From Conidiobolus incongruus B7586 (taxonomy: Eukaryota; Entomophthoromycota; Entomophthoromycetes; Entomophthorales; Conidiobolaceae), in NCBI GenBank assembly GCA_000697335.1, contig JNEM01007699.1, positions 1 through 13,552 on the forward strand: a stretch of DNA of 13,552 nt, given 5' to 3'. The notes under the pieces were generated by a model that was given only the letters and a program-made list of their open reading frames with translations, made no database searches and was not told the DNA's origin. Position numbers and translations under genes: made by a program. Of the stretch, positions 1-9,669 are shown in pieces (positions within the stretch are counted from its first letter, which is position 1; every line of letters starts with the position of its first letter).

Positions 1-939
1 TTAAAAATTATTATATAAAATATTTTTGTTGAATATTATTTGATATTAAGACGCTTTTATAACAATTTATTTTATTTAATAATATTATAATATTATATTT
101 TTACTTATTTATTTATTTACTATTTTTATCAAATCCTATTATAAATATAATATCAAGTATATAATTTAATTTTTTTTATAAATTATTTTAGTTATAATGG
201 CTATTATCTATTAATTAAAATATATTTATATAATTTGACAAATTTTTATATTTATAAATTGAATATTAATTTTAATTATTTTGAAATAAATTCAATCATT
301 ATTTTATCACAATATATCTATTGATATTTTTTGATTTTATATTCTTTATTGAAAGGTGTATTAAAAAAAGTAGCAATTAATTTAAAGCTTTAGTCTTTAT
401 AAATTTTGGTATGATCATTAATTTCAAATTATCTATACAGTATCATTTGAATAGATAATAGAATTGATATATTTATGATATTCTATTCTTAACAAAAAAA
501 ATATTAAAACAAAACAAAAAGAGTATATTATCATAATATCAGCTTAAAAATAAAATAATAATATAATCATACTGATTCAAAATAAATCTTAAAATAAAAT
601 TAATATAAGTTTAATTCTATTATATTTCACCAAATGATCATCTTATCATTGTAAATTCTGACTAAATATAAATTTACTTAGTGTTTTTGCATGTATAATT
701 TTTCTTTTCAATTAATAAATGAAATCACTCTAAAAAGCTATATATTCACTATAATAATTTTAATCATTATTTTCTTAACTAATATAGTTTATATTTATCA
801 TAGTTAATCTTGGTTAATCTATAATATTCTCTTTATATTAAGTTTATAACTCTTTAATTTTATTAAAGTTTAGTTAAAATAGAATAATATTGAAAACTTT
901 ATAATAAAATCTAAATCAACTCAATTTAAGATTAAATTA
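1..939. other. AT-rich intergenic DNA, no gene seen
   Basis: This stretch is very A+T rich, with short homopolymer and TA runs and stops in every frame. I see no conserved protein motif, tRNA-like fold or repeat. It ends at the TA target duplication of the first mariner copy (940-941). Confidence 0.7.
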
Positions 940-941
940 TA

Positions 942-2248
942 TTATTATAAAATTGAAAAAATGGGAAATTTTTTAATTTCTGATTTTTCAAACATATTAT
1001 TAATTTCAAATAAAAAGATATATATAAAACAAATAAGAAAATAAATAGTTTTAAATTATATATATAATAACTTTTTTGATTAAAAAAATAATTTTTTAAA
1101 ATTAGCTGTTTAATTTAATTATGTTTAAACTAAATAATAACCATCAAAAGTTTTTTATTTTAGTATTAATAAAACTTAACTATAAACCCTTTAAAATCAT
1201 TTAAAATTTATAAATAACTTTTAATAATAAAATATTATCTAAATTAATAATTTATTACTAGATAAATTACTTTAAAGCTAAGAGAAAAACTACCTAAAAC
1301 CTATTAAAATTTAAAAAATTAATTTCAACTGTTATTTTTTTAACTATTAATAAAGTAAAAAAATATATTAAAAAGTACCTTTTTATTCTAGTTAAAGAAT
1401 TATCAAGACATATTAATATTAGTTACATAAGTATTTTATATATATTAAAGTTTAAATTAAAATTAATTAATAAAAATATAAAATAGGTACTTTATAATTT
1501 AACTAAAGCTTAAAAAAAAGCTAGAGTAGTTATTGTTAAATAAAACTTACTAAGCTATAACTAGAAACTAAAGTTTTTACAATAAATTATTATAATTAAT
1601 AAATTTTAGATTTTTTTATATAATCTTTTATTAAAAGATAAATTAAAGTGTTAAATTAAGTTAAATTAACCCCCTCTACAAATTCCTTTAAATAAACACT
1701 TTGTTGATAAATAAATATTAATTGTTATAATAGATTATAATAGCATATGCTATTTTTATTTACTTTTTAAAAGAAAATCAATTAATAATAAACTTTATAT
1801 TTTTTTTAAATAAAATTATTTTTAATTAGTATTCTTAATATAATTTAAGAAAACTTATTATTTTGCATGATAATTATAAAATACATAAATTTAAAATTGT
1901 AAAAAACTTTTTAATTAAAAATAACTAGAAAAAACTACCATATCTAGTATATTCTTTAGATTATAACCTATGTGATTATAATTGTTTTAAGTAATTAAAA
2001 AACCAGCTTATAAGAAAGAAAATTTCTATAGGAAAATTTAATTAGTTTGTAAAACATTAAATTTTAGTCTTTAATAAAAAGAATTGTTTTTTTAGGTGTT
2101 AAATCTTTGTTAAAAGTATAACAAAAAGTTATTAGAAATAAAAGAAATTATTAATTTTATAATATATATTTATTTTTACTTTTTATATATTAAAATGTTT
2201 ACTTTTTTTCAATCACAAAATATTCCCACTATTTAAATTACAAAGTAA
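942..2248 (+). mobile_element. Decayed mariner (DD34D) transposon, copy A
   Basis: This is a dead DNA transposon of the mariner family, about 1.31 kb and flanked by TA at 940-941 and 2249-2250. The outer ends match each other as an imperfect inverted repeat of about 38 bases, with TTAY at the tips and an inner TGGGAA block. Transposase remains read on the plus strand: a helix-turn-helix stretch near 1391-1450 (VKELSRHINISY), the linker VLYNLTKA followed by KKARVV near 1487-1540, an HDN box (Asp codon 1869-1871), and a box reading YSLDYNLCDY, where the family norm is YSPDLxPxDY (Asp codon 1974-1976). The last two Asp have 34 residues between them, the mariner signature. The first catalytic Asp reads AAT (1598-1600), where copy B keeps GAT. 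In-frame stops are TAA or TAG and fall where Gln or Trp is expected, for example the Trp before KKLP. At least one net frame change lies between the first and second boxes. It cannot make active transposase. Confidence 0.88.
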
Positions 2249-2250
2249 TA

Positions 2251-3480
2251 ATATACCAATTTTAATCAAATGCTTCACTATCTTTCCAACTTAAGATGCT
2301 GATATCAATGAAAATTCAAATAATTCTTGGATGATGGATTGAAATTAATTAAATATAGATATTATTTAAGTCTTATGATAATTTTTTATCTTAAACCTTT
2401 AAATTTAAAAAATTAAAACTAAATTGATTTAAATAATAGTTTATTTTGCATGTAATAATCTCTATTGATTTATAATATTAAAATACCAAACTGTTATTTA
2501 TTTCAAATTAGAAAGTTAATTTATTAAATATATAATCTAGTCAATAGGATAATTCAACTGTTGAATCCAAGTTGAAGTTTAATAACTATATAGTTAATTG
2601 GTTGATTGATAATCTTGAATTTTTATCCAATCATTGTTCAACAAAGAGTGGTAAAATGTTTTAGCAAGATCAGTAATTTGTAATAGCAATTCACTCCATA
2701 ATAAGGGCATTTTAAATTAACAATATCGATAAAGATTACAAACAAATTTCATTGATTTAATACAAAAAATAAGCCAGTAATTTTAATTGAAAAATTGCTC
2801 TATCTAATCCTAATTGAATCATTGTTTATACAATAAAATTTTCATTTAACACATCCAATAAAATTCATTTTGATCTATTGTCTATTTCTAAGCAAATTTA
2901 TCAATAAATCATTAATGAGTTTTGTAACTTTCTTTTATATAAAAACATGAAGCAGTTGCATTGGAATACAGACTATTATCTATTGAATCATTCAAAATTT
3001 TTTGATCGCTCACTATTAATTTTAAAATTTTCATATATTCAACCAAAAAATTTAAAAATTCCTTTCATGATTTAATCCTCAAAATTCCAACTTAATTTAT
3101 TATTCGGAATTATATCAAACGCAAATTTATTTATCATATGATAATGATATTCAATTTTTAAAGTTGATATTTTAAATATCACTATGATTATATTAATAAG
3201 ATACATATTTCGAAATATAATATAGAAATCAAATAATAGAAACTATTAGATGAAACTGTTGATATTAATAATGAAGGATTTAAATTTTTATTTTTTTTAA
3301 AAACAATTGGGCCGAATTGAATATAATCATATTATTAACCAAATTTAGTAAAAGTCTCGGTTGAATAAAAATACCTTTTAATTTAAAAATTACTAAATTG
3401 AACCCAATAGAAGTACTGACAATTTACTAATTTTAGTAATGAAGGAAATTCAATTTAAATTCAAAAAAATACATAATTAA
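2251..3480. other. AT-rich intergenic DNA with a possible gene relic
   Basis: No intact gene is visible. From about 2600 to 3240 the base composition is a little less extreme, and the plus strand gives runs of varied residues broken mainly by TAA, TAG and TGA, unlike the simple-sequence filler nearby. It may be a heavily decayed coding sequence, with a faint F-box/leucine-rich-repeat impression, but I cannot name a family with any confidence. Confidence 0.3.
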
Positions 3481-3507
3481 TGACTATTAGTATAAATTCA
3501 ATCACAA

Positions 3508-3546
3508 ATGCCATTCACAATTCATAACAACAATAACAATAATTGA
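3508..3546 (+). promoter_or_regulatory. Upstream ORF in the P450 leader
   Basis: This 12-codon reading frame starts at the ATG at 3508 and stops at TGA 3544-3546, 13 bases before the P450 start at 3560 and out of frame with it. It lies in a CAA/AAC-rich, unstructured stretch typical of a fungal 5' leader. If the transcript starts upstream of 3508, ribosomes would meet this ORF first and it could dampen or condition P450 translation. The transcription start is not known, so the regulatory role is an inference. Confidence 0.35.
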
Positions 3547-3559
3547 ATAATATTGATTA

Positions 3560-5435
3560 ATGACAATGATAAAATATATCATATTAGGTGTTCTAGGCTA
3601 CTCAGGGTACAAATTGTATAGACTGCTCAAATGTCCGAAAGAACTTGAACATTTGCCAAGTGTCCCGGTGAGTTTTTTCTTCAAAATGATGTTTAGCAGT
3701 AAAGGATATGATGAGAACATGGATGGACTGCAAGAACTCTTGGATGAGCACTTGGTTATTAGGGTAGGTTGGAATCATGCACTATGCAATGGGTATTAAT
3801 TGTAAGATAGATGTTCACATTCGAGGGTTGGTCACTATTCACGGCTAATGGTCCATTGATGAAACAGGTTTTTATGAATACTGGTAATACTAAATTAATA
3901 TGAATCGCTCAACTTATTAATTAATAGTTAGATATTTTCTCCAAACCTGACATTGGAAAAGTATTGAGGAATCCCCACACTCATGACTTCTTAGGTAGAA
4001 AGAATATCAGTGGATTGAACGGCGATGTAAACCTTATATCTTTATTTTATATATTGTATTAATATGATTTAGGATTGGAAACGTCATCGTAGAGTGGTTA
4101 ACCCAATATTTCACCAGACTTGGAATACTGAAAAGATTGGGGAGTGTGTTAATGATGTGATTGAAAATTGGGAAGTTCAAAAGGATGATGAGATTGAAAT
4201 TAGAGATAATATTCAAAAGTAAATACAATTGATATAATTTACTATTATCATTTTATAACAATTATATTTAGAATGACATTGGACATACTTGGTAAAATTA
4301 TTTACAACTACGATTTTCATGTACTTCAAAATCATATCATTATTATTAAAGTGTACTAATCGAATATAATAGGCAATTAAAGATCCTAACTCCAAACTAT
4401 ACAACTTGTACTTCAAAACTGCAGAAATGATGGGCAAGCAACCAATGTACCTACTGTTTCCATTCCTTGATAATCTCCCATACTTCCGACGCACTAAACT
4501 AATTCAGCAAATTTGTGATTACAACCAATTCATCGACAATATGATTGAAATGAGGAGATTGGAAATTGAGAATGGCCAACTAGAGAGTGATGATCTTGTT
4601 ACTGCATTAATCAAATCAAATTTGAATTCAAAGGACTCAGGACTAAGTCATGAAGAGATCAGAGTACTAGTATTTTATTATTAAATATAGCATTATAATT
4701 AATATTATGGTTTAGGATAATTTAAAAGCTTTTATATTAGCTGGGCATGAAACTACTTCGTCAGCTTTACAAGCTTTACTTTATTTTTTAGCGAAATATC
4801 CTGTAAAATTTTATTGTATAAATTAAAATGGTTATTTATTAATTTTATTATAATAGGATGTCCAAACCAAAGTACGAGAAGAAATTCTAACAGTATTAGG
4901 AAATCCTAATAATGTGACAATTCCAACAAACAACCAATTGAAACAGATGAAGTACTTGGACATGACCATTAAAGAATCCATGAGACTGAATACAAGCAAT
5001 GGCATGACCCTCCGAGTCTGTGAGCAGGACTACGCCCTCAGCAATGGGTTGATCATCCCCAAGGGCACATCCATATTCTGCCACACCTGGGCTATTCACC
5101 ACAATGCCAAACTCTATCCCAACCCCTACAAATTTATCCCCGAGCGTTTTGAGGATTTAAGTTCTGACCAGAGTCATAATTGGCAACCTTTCCTAACCGG
5201 TTCCAGAGCATGTAATGAATTTTAACAGTCATATAAAATAGTCACTAATTTGATTCAATTAGGTATTGGATCCACCTTCAGTCTCATTGAACAAAGGGTC
5301 ACTATTGTAATGCTCCTACAAAAATTTGAATTCTTTATCAAACCCACAAACCTAGACTTCGATAAGTTGAGATTAACTCCAAGTGCAGTGGTCAGACCAA
5401 GAGATTTGAAATTGTCTATCAGAGTCAGATTTTAA
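3560..5435 (+). CDS. Cytochrome P450 monooxygenase, nine exons, intact
   Basis: This is a haem-thiolate monooxygenase of the ER-anchored fungal type; substrate and CYP family are not recognisable. Exons by GT-AG splicing are 3560-3763, 3811-3883, 3932-4026, 4073-4218, 4272-4320, 4373-4663, 4716-4802, 4857-5211 and 5263-5435. They join in frame to 490 residues, the usual P450 length. Visible in order: a hydrophobic anchor (about 3-20), a Pro hinge LPSVP (about 33-37), the C-helix motif WKRHRR, the I-helix AGHETT (295-300), the K-helix ExxR (E355-R358), PERF (410-413) and the haem loop FLTGSRACIG with Cys434 as the iron ligand. All key residues are present. The eight introns are only 46-54 bases and much more AT-rich than the exons. 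The ATG at 3560 was chosen because it directly precedes the anchor; the ATG two codons later is equally possible. Expression of each splice is predicted, not shown. Confidence 0.93.
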
Positions 5436-5548
5436 AACAATGATTAATTGTTAAACTGATTAATATTTCAAAGTGATATTTTTTATTCAGAAATTAAATT
5501 TAAATCAAAATAATATAACTCAAGTGAATAATATTTAATATTAAAATT

Positions 5549-5550
<2 letters not shown>

Positions 5551-5584
<34 letters not shown>
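5551..5584. repeat. (AT)17 microsatellite
   Basis: This is a perfect run of 17 AT units, 116 bases after the P450 stop codon. It is probably length-polymorphic. No function is evident. Confidence 0.95.
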
Positions 5585-5586
<2 letters not shown>

Positions 5587-5689
5587 TGATAAAATATAGT
5601 TGTAGAAACATCCATCTCGTAACCCCAAAATTTAAATTTATTTGAAATCAAGTTTAAGATAAATCTAAATGACAATTCAGAATCAATCA

Positions 5690-6524
5690 ATAATCAAGGA
5701 AATATGCCTGATTTATTAGACATGTATATAGAATGAACTTGCTTATTTGATAAAAACATTATCACAACAATCTATTAAATTTTAGCAAAACCATTTTATT
5801 GTTTGAAAATCTATTAAAAATACTAAAATTGTATATTTCTAAATAAAATATTTATTCATTATAACTCTTTAATTTGAATTTGTATTTCATTTTCTTAATT
5901 TTTTTTACCAAATAACAGTATTTATTTTGAATAATTTTGCTTCCTATATTATAACAACTAATGCAAAATAAATGATTTGATAATTATTATCAGAAATACT
6001 CATTAATTCTGGCAAGTTAAATAAATCTTTGTGAGCTGATTACAATTATTTAATATCCTATTTTGTTAAAAATCAATGTTGAATTTATTATATAAATTTA
6101 ATTAATAAAAATAAATTCATATACTATTTTTTTTCTAATTATAATATTGGTTGATTAATTAATAAATGATGTTAATTTTTTCAAAAATTAATTTAAAATA
6201 CAATAAGCAATTTCAGTATTAATTAAGAATAGTGTTTAAATTATCAATTGATTGGCTAATGTAGAATAGTCTTTATTTTTGAAACAATATATTTAAGCTT
6301 TTTTATTCTATGCAACATAAAGTGAAAGCGCTAATACAACTATTTAAATTTTCCATTTCACCAAAGATTATTTTATTGCAACTTGGCACATTAGAATAAT
6401 TATTTGAAATTTCTTTAGTTTGAATTTCTTCTGTTTAATATTTCCATGAAATCATAAATGTTAATGATCCATTCACTATTGTCACTTTAGCAGATTATTT
6501 TACCAATTAATATGGTGTGCCCCT
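5690..6524 (-). pseudogene. Possible relic of a family A 7TM receptor
   Basis: The minus strand carries two stretches of protein-like sequence in different frames. The upstream one (about 6524-6306) reads VPSCNKIIFGEMENLNS followed by CISAFTLCCIE, which resembles the TM3 region of rhodopsin-family receptors: a conserved Cys, then a Ser/Ala/Cys-rich helix ending at the E/D-R-Y position. The other (about 5970-5690) has a helix-like start, a Lys-rich loop like a third cytoplasmic loop (YLVKKIKKMKYKFK) and a hydrophobic tail that could be TM6. Stops interrupt both, and the part between is degraded. No NPxxY motif could be found. Fungi of the Conidiobolus group are known to carry family A receptor-like genes. 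The call rests on motif resemblance only and could be wrong. Confidence 0.3.
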
Positions 6525-6848
6525 ATGATAATTAAATATAATTATTCTACTTTATTCGATTTTTATTGAAATTCCAATAATATTAAATTAAATTCTGAAT
6601 AAATTAAATTAAATAAAATTAAAAATTAAAAATTCAAACAAATTACACATTATAACAATAAATATAATACACTCTTGGCATATTATTAAAGCATCCAATG
6701 ACATCACAACATGATTCCATAATTCTAACATCTAAAATTAGATATAAAAAGATTAATGGATAGATTAGAGAAAAGAAATGATTTTAATTTAATTATAAAA
6801 AAAATCTAAAAACAAAATATAATATAAAAATATTTATTAATTTTAATA

Positions 6849-8765
6849 ATGTCACAATCTATCCGTTTATTTAATTTGATTGATGGTGAAATCCTACATC
6901 AGAGATGTGTGTTAGTCCAAGGTGTAGTTGATAATAGTCTAAACGAAGAGGGGGAAATAGAGTTTGATGTAGGTCCCCACTACGAAGTGACCAAGTGGCC
7001 AGTATACAAATCACATTTCAAAGGTCTACTCATTTTGGAACCTGGCCAAAACCAAGTCAAATTTGGTTTCAAAAACTTCCAAAAGACAGTGCTCAATTTG
7101 ACATATACTCCACTACTTCAAAATCCTCCTCTATATTTGGCTATTTTAATTGGATCCGATTCTGAAGCTGTTTTTGATATTCCACCAAATTACGGTCAAG
7201 ACAATGGTTTGGAGGCGGCTAAGGAGAAGTTGAGAATGGCTGGATACCTGTGGCAAGCTTTCACTGCCGAACAGTTGTATAGGAAAGGTTATGGCAAGAG
7301 AACATTTAGATTGGATGAAGGATATCAATATGATACTTTGACAAGAGGAGACAAGGATGGCAAAGTGATGAGACATACTGCGAATGTTTGGGTGATCAGA
7401 TCTAAGAGAACGACTAAGGAGTTGCGTTATTGTGGAGCTCCTTATGAAAATGATCCTGAGTTTGAGACAGATGGAGAACGTCCTACTCTTTTCACTATTA
7501 TGGCCGAGGAACTACAGCGCTATGGCCATCCTTTCAAACAACCTTGTACAGTAGCTGGTTTATTACTTGATTCTAAATGGGATCCTGTGATTGGAACCAC
7601 AAGAGCTCACACTGCACTTGGAGGAGGAGGGGGAGATCATTTCCTTGGTGTATTTGGATCCCACTGTACTCATGCTTGGCCTTCACAGCTTGAAGATGTT
7701 GTTCGTTGCTTTTCTGATACTACTCCTATAGATGAGAGATACTTAAATGACGAGCGTCATGGCTGTGGAAAGTACCTTGATGCCTGTAATATTGGTATTG
7801 GAGCCATGTTACATGAAGTTGGCCATTCACTTGGTTTGATGCATACTCCAACTGGTATCATGTTCCGTGGGTTTGAAGACTTACACCGCAGTTTCTTAAC
7901 AAGATGTCCCATTGACAATAAGACTTTAATCACCTATGATAAGGAAGAGGGATCCCACTGGCACGATGCCAATATTTGTAAGTTGAGATATCATCCTATG
8001 TTACGCCATCCTTATGATCTTTACATTCCACCCGAATTACAAAATGTTCGTCCTTCTTTCAATGTATTGGACAATGGAAAGATTGCAATCACAAGTTTAT
8101 TACCCATCGCCTGTGTCATTCTGGAAGCTGAGGGTTTGTCTTTGGCTCACTTGGACTTCAACAAACAACCTGCAATGAATCCAGAACTCGATCTCCTTCA
8201 AATCTGCAGAGAAAACAAATGGGATGGCCAAAAGAAAGTAAGTGTAGAGGCAGTATGTGTCAATTTTCAAACCGCAAATGTTGGTGATTTAGCCCAATTT
8301 ATCAACGAAGCCAAATTCAATATTCCAGGATACAGCTTTTCGCTCTTTAGAGGTATGAAACTAGGGGGTCATGGAGATGAGCAAGTTTCCAAAGCTGAAC
8401 TCCTATTCCTTGGACATATGGAACCTGTAAGTAGAATCATTGTAAATGCCGGCGGATTAGTCGATGCGATCTCATTCTACACGCCATCTGGTTCCTGTGT
8501 TGCACGTGCAGGTGGCGACGGCGGTGAAATTCACCAACTCGAACTAGCTCCCAACGAAATGATTACCAAGGTGGATGTTCGTGCAGGCTGGTGGATTGAC
8601 GGCCTCGAAATCTTTACTAGTTCAGGCCGTTCTACTGGCTGGTGTGGTGGTCAAGGTGGCGAATTCCACAGTTTAGAAGCCCCTCCTAATCACCATATTG
8701 TGGGATTCTTCTGCGGTTTTGATAGTTTAATTAAGGAATTCGGAATTATTTATGCTAAATTTTAA
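6849..8765 (+). CDS. YIL108W-like zinc metalloprotease with jacalin-like domain
   Basis: This intronless gene encodes 638 residues and resembles the fungal putative peptidase family of yeast YIL108W. It is probably a cytosolic or nuclear zinc peptidase, as there is no signal peptide or membrane segment; its substrate is unknown. The peptidase part covers about residues 1-430. It includes a Gly-rich segment before DHFLGVFGSH (about 257-272) and the complete zincin motif HEVGHSLGLMH (322-332), in which His322, His326 and His332 should bind zinc and Glu323 should activate water. GIM at 336-338 is a possible Met-turn. From about 503 to the end the pattern is jacalin-like: GGHGDE near the start, AGGDGGEIHQLEL, and GWWIDGLEIFTSSG followed by a second GGQGGEFHSLE repeat, which suggests a beta-prism lectin fold. 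The start at 6849 has A at -3 and no earlier in-frame ATG nearby. The gene looks full length and intact. Confidence 0.92.
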   Translation: MSQSIRLFNLIDGEILHQRCVLVQGVVDNSLNEEGEIEFDVGPHYEVTKWPVYKSHFKGLLILEPGQNQVKFGFKNFQKTVLNLTYTPLLQNPPLYLAILIGSDSEAVFDIPPNYGQDNGLEAAKEKLRMAGYLWQAFTAEQLYRKGYGKRTFRLDEGYQYDTLTRGDKDGKVMRHTANVWVIRSKRTTKELRYCGAPYENDPEFETDGERPTLFTIMAEELQRYGHPFKQPCTVAGLLLDSKWDPVIGTTRAHTALGGGGGDHFLGVFGSHCTHAWPSQLEDVVRCFSDTTPIDERYLNDERHGCGKYLDACNIGIGAMLHEVGHSLGLMHTPTGIMFRGFEDLHRSFLTRCPIDNKTLITYDKEEGSHWHDANICKLRYHPMLRHPYDLYIPPELQNVRPSFNVLDNGKIAITSLLPIACVILEAEGLSLAHLDFNKQPAMNPELDLLQICRENKWDGQKKVSVEAVCVNFQTANVGDLAQFINEAKFNIPGYSFSLFRGMKLGGHGDEQVSKAELLFLGHMEPVSRIIVNAGGLVDAISFYTPSGSCVARAGGDGGEIHQLELAPNEMITKVDVRAGWWIDGLEIFTSSGRSTGWCGGQGGEFHSLEAPPNHHIVGFFCGFDSLIKEFGIIYAKF

Positions 8766-9318
8766 GTTTTGAATATAATATTTTTAATATACTTGAATTG
8801 ATTTTTGTTGAAATATTGAATTTTAAATTTATCTATATTCCCACCAATATTTCATATAATTAATATAAGCAAATAATCAACTGAATTTTAAATCACATTG
8901 CCAAGTTATATTTATACCTATTACAATTAATATACTCTTATCTATTATATGCATATTACATTCACCTCATTGTATTGACTATATCAAATTTTAAAATATA
9001 AATGTAAAATTGTAAAAATTTACAATCCTTTCATATTACTTTTTGATTACTATTATGATGTTAAATTTCTTCAAAATCTTAAAATTTCTACTTTTATTAA
9101 AAATGGATATCATACATGAAGTTAAGATATTAAGATGTATATTTTAATTTTAAATATTATATCACTAAAATAATAAATATTAAGTTACAGTTTCACAGAA
9201 ACTTCTTAAAAGAATTATATTATCAAATAAAATATTGATCTCATATACCATAATAAATGGTAGAGATAGCTAAGAAATTAATAAAAAATGTAAAAAATAA
9301 TTAAATCCGATAATAGTA
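8766..9318. other. AT-rich intergenic DNA, no gene seen
   Basis: This is the region 3' of the metalloprotease. It is very A+T rich with no protein-like stretch. Transcription of the preceding gene presumably ends in its first 100-200 bases, but no specific signal can be singled out. Confidence 0.6.
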
Positions 9319-9669
9319 ATGCTACTATATTAGCATAGTGACACTGGCTGGGAAGTCTAGTGTCTAATAACTTTTAAGTAAATAGTTGTCTTCCGGGACA
9401 GTGCCTGTTAGGTGATATAAAAGGAGTAATTGTTTAACCTGTATTATTGAGCTGTATCCTAGGAAGAGAACCGACGTGACAACTTGGTTGTAGTCGGCAT
9501 ATTTATAGTTTTCTTGACGTGTCATCCCAGCTTAAGAGAGACAAGTCTGATGGAACGATTGATTGCATTGCTCGGGTGTATTATCTGGTACGTTGCAGGT
9601 GGATCTGTGACGGGGTTCTCGGATGGACTGAATTGTTAAGGTCGAACGGGTCTTCCGGCCCGTGACAAT
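9319..9669 (+). ncRNA. Candidate structured non-coding RNA, family not recognised
   Basis: A block of about 350 bases at roughly 45% GC stands out sharply from its flanks and has no open reading frame. It folds into consecutive local hairpins: 9319-9336 (AUGCUA/UAGCAU); 9340-9364 (GACACU-GGCU, a GGGA loop of GNRA type, AGUC-U-AGUGUC); 9386-9401 (UUGUC/GACAG); 9471-9497 (CCGAC..ACAAC, UUG loop, GUUGU-A-GUCGG); 9513-9545 (CUUGAC/GACAAG, one mismatch); 9603-9624 (AUCUGUGA/UCUCGGAU); and 9632-9669 (AUUGU..ACGGGUC, UUCC loop, GGCCCGU-G-ACAAU). Several of these stems contain G-U pairs that would be A-C mismatches on the other strand, which favours a plus-strand transcript. A motif close to a Pol III A box (TAGCATAGTGA) lies at 9331-9341, but no good B box, and internal T4 runs at about 9372-9375 and 9509-9512 argue against simple Pol III use. 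I could not match RNase P, MRP, SRP, U-snRNA, U3, 5S or group I/II intron signatures. Ends are uncertain. Confidence 0.6.

Larger units (their letters stand above)
5436..6848. other. AT-rich intergenic DNA between P450 and metalloprotease
   Basis: No intact gene is seen. It contains a TA microsatellite, a possible receptor relic on the minus strand (listed separately) and, near its right end, the probable promoter and leader of the metalloprotease gene. A TATAAAAA at 6743-6750 lies about 100 bases before the ATG, but in DNA this AT-rich that is weak evidence. Confidence 0.6.

Noticed and set aside
1739-1754. Perfect 16-base palindrome around GCATATGC, repeated at 12316-12331 in mariner copy B
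   Set aside because: It lies inside the former transposase coding region of both copies and is simply inherited; in AT-rich DNA no extra role is needed.
3764-3799. Reading the first P450 exon through to its in-frame stop, giving a truncated 79-residue protein
   Set aside because: A GT-AG intron at 3764-3810 restores the frame into a good P450 continuation (MFTFEGWSLFTANG), and all later exons join in the same way.
4034-5102. Open frames on the minus strand across the P450 exons and introns
   Set aside because: They lie opposite P450 exons that carry conserved motifs, cross introns, and show no protein-like features of their own.
7146-7376. A 76-codon minus-strand open frame inside the metalloprotease gene
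   Set aside because: It is a by-product of the coding strand, which has a convincing family match over its full length.
9345-9364. GGGAAGTC as the CR-I element of RNase P RNA
   Set aside because: The bases are used in a local hairpin with a GNRA loop, and no matching CR-V partner was found downstream. RNase P or MRP RNA is kept only as an untested alternative.
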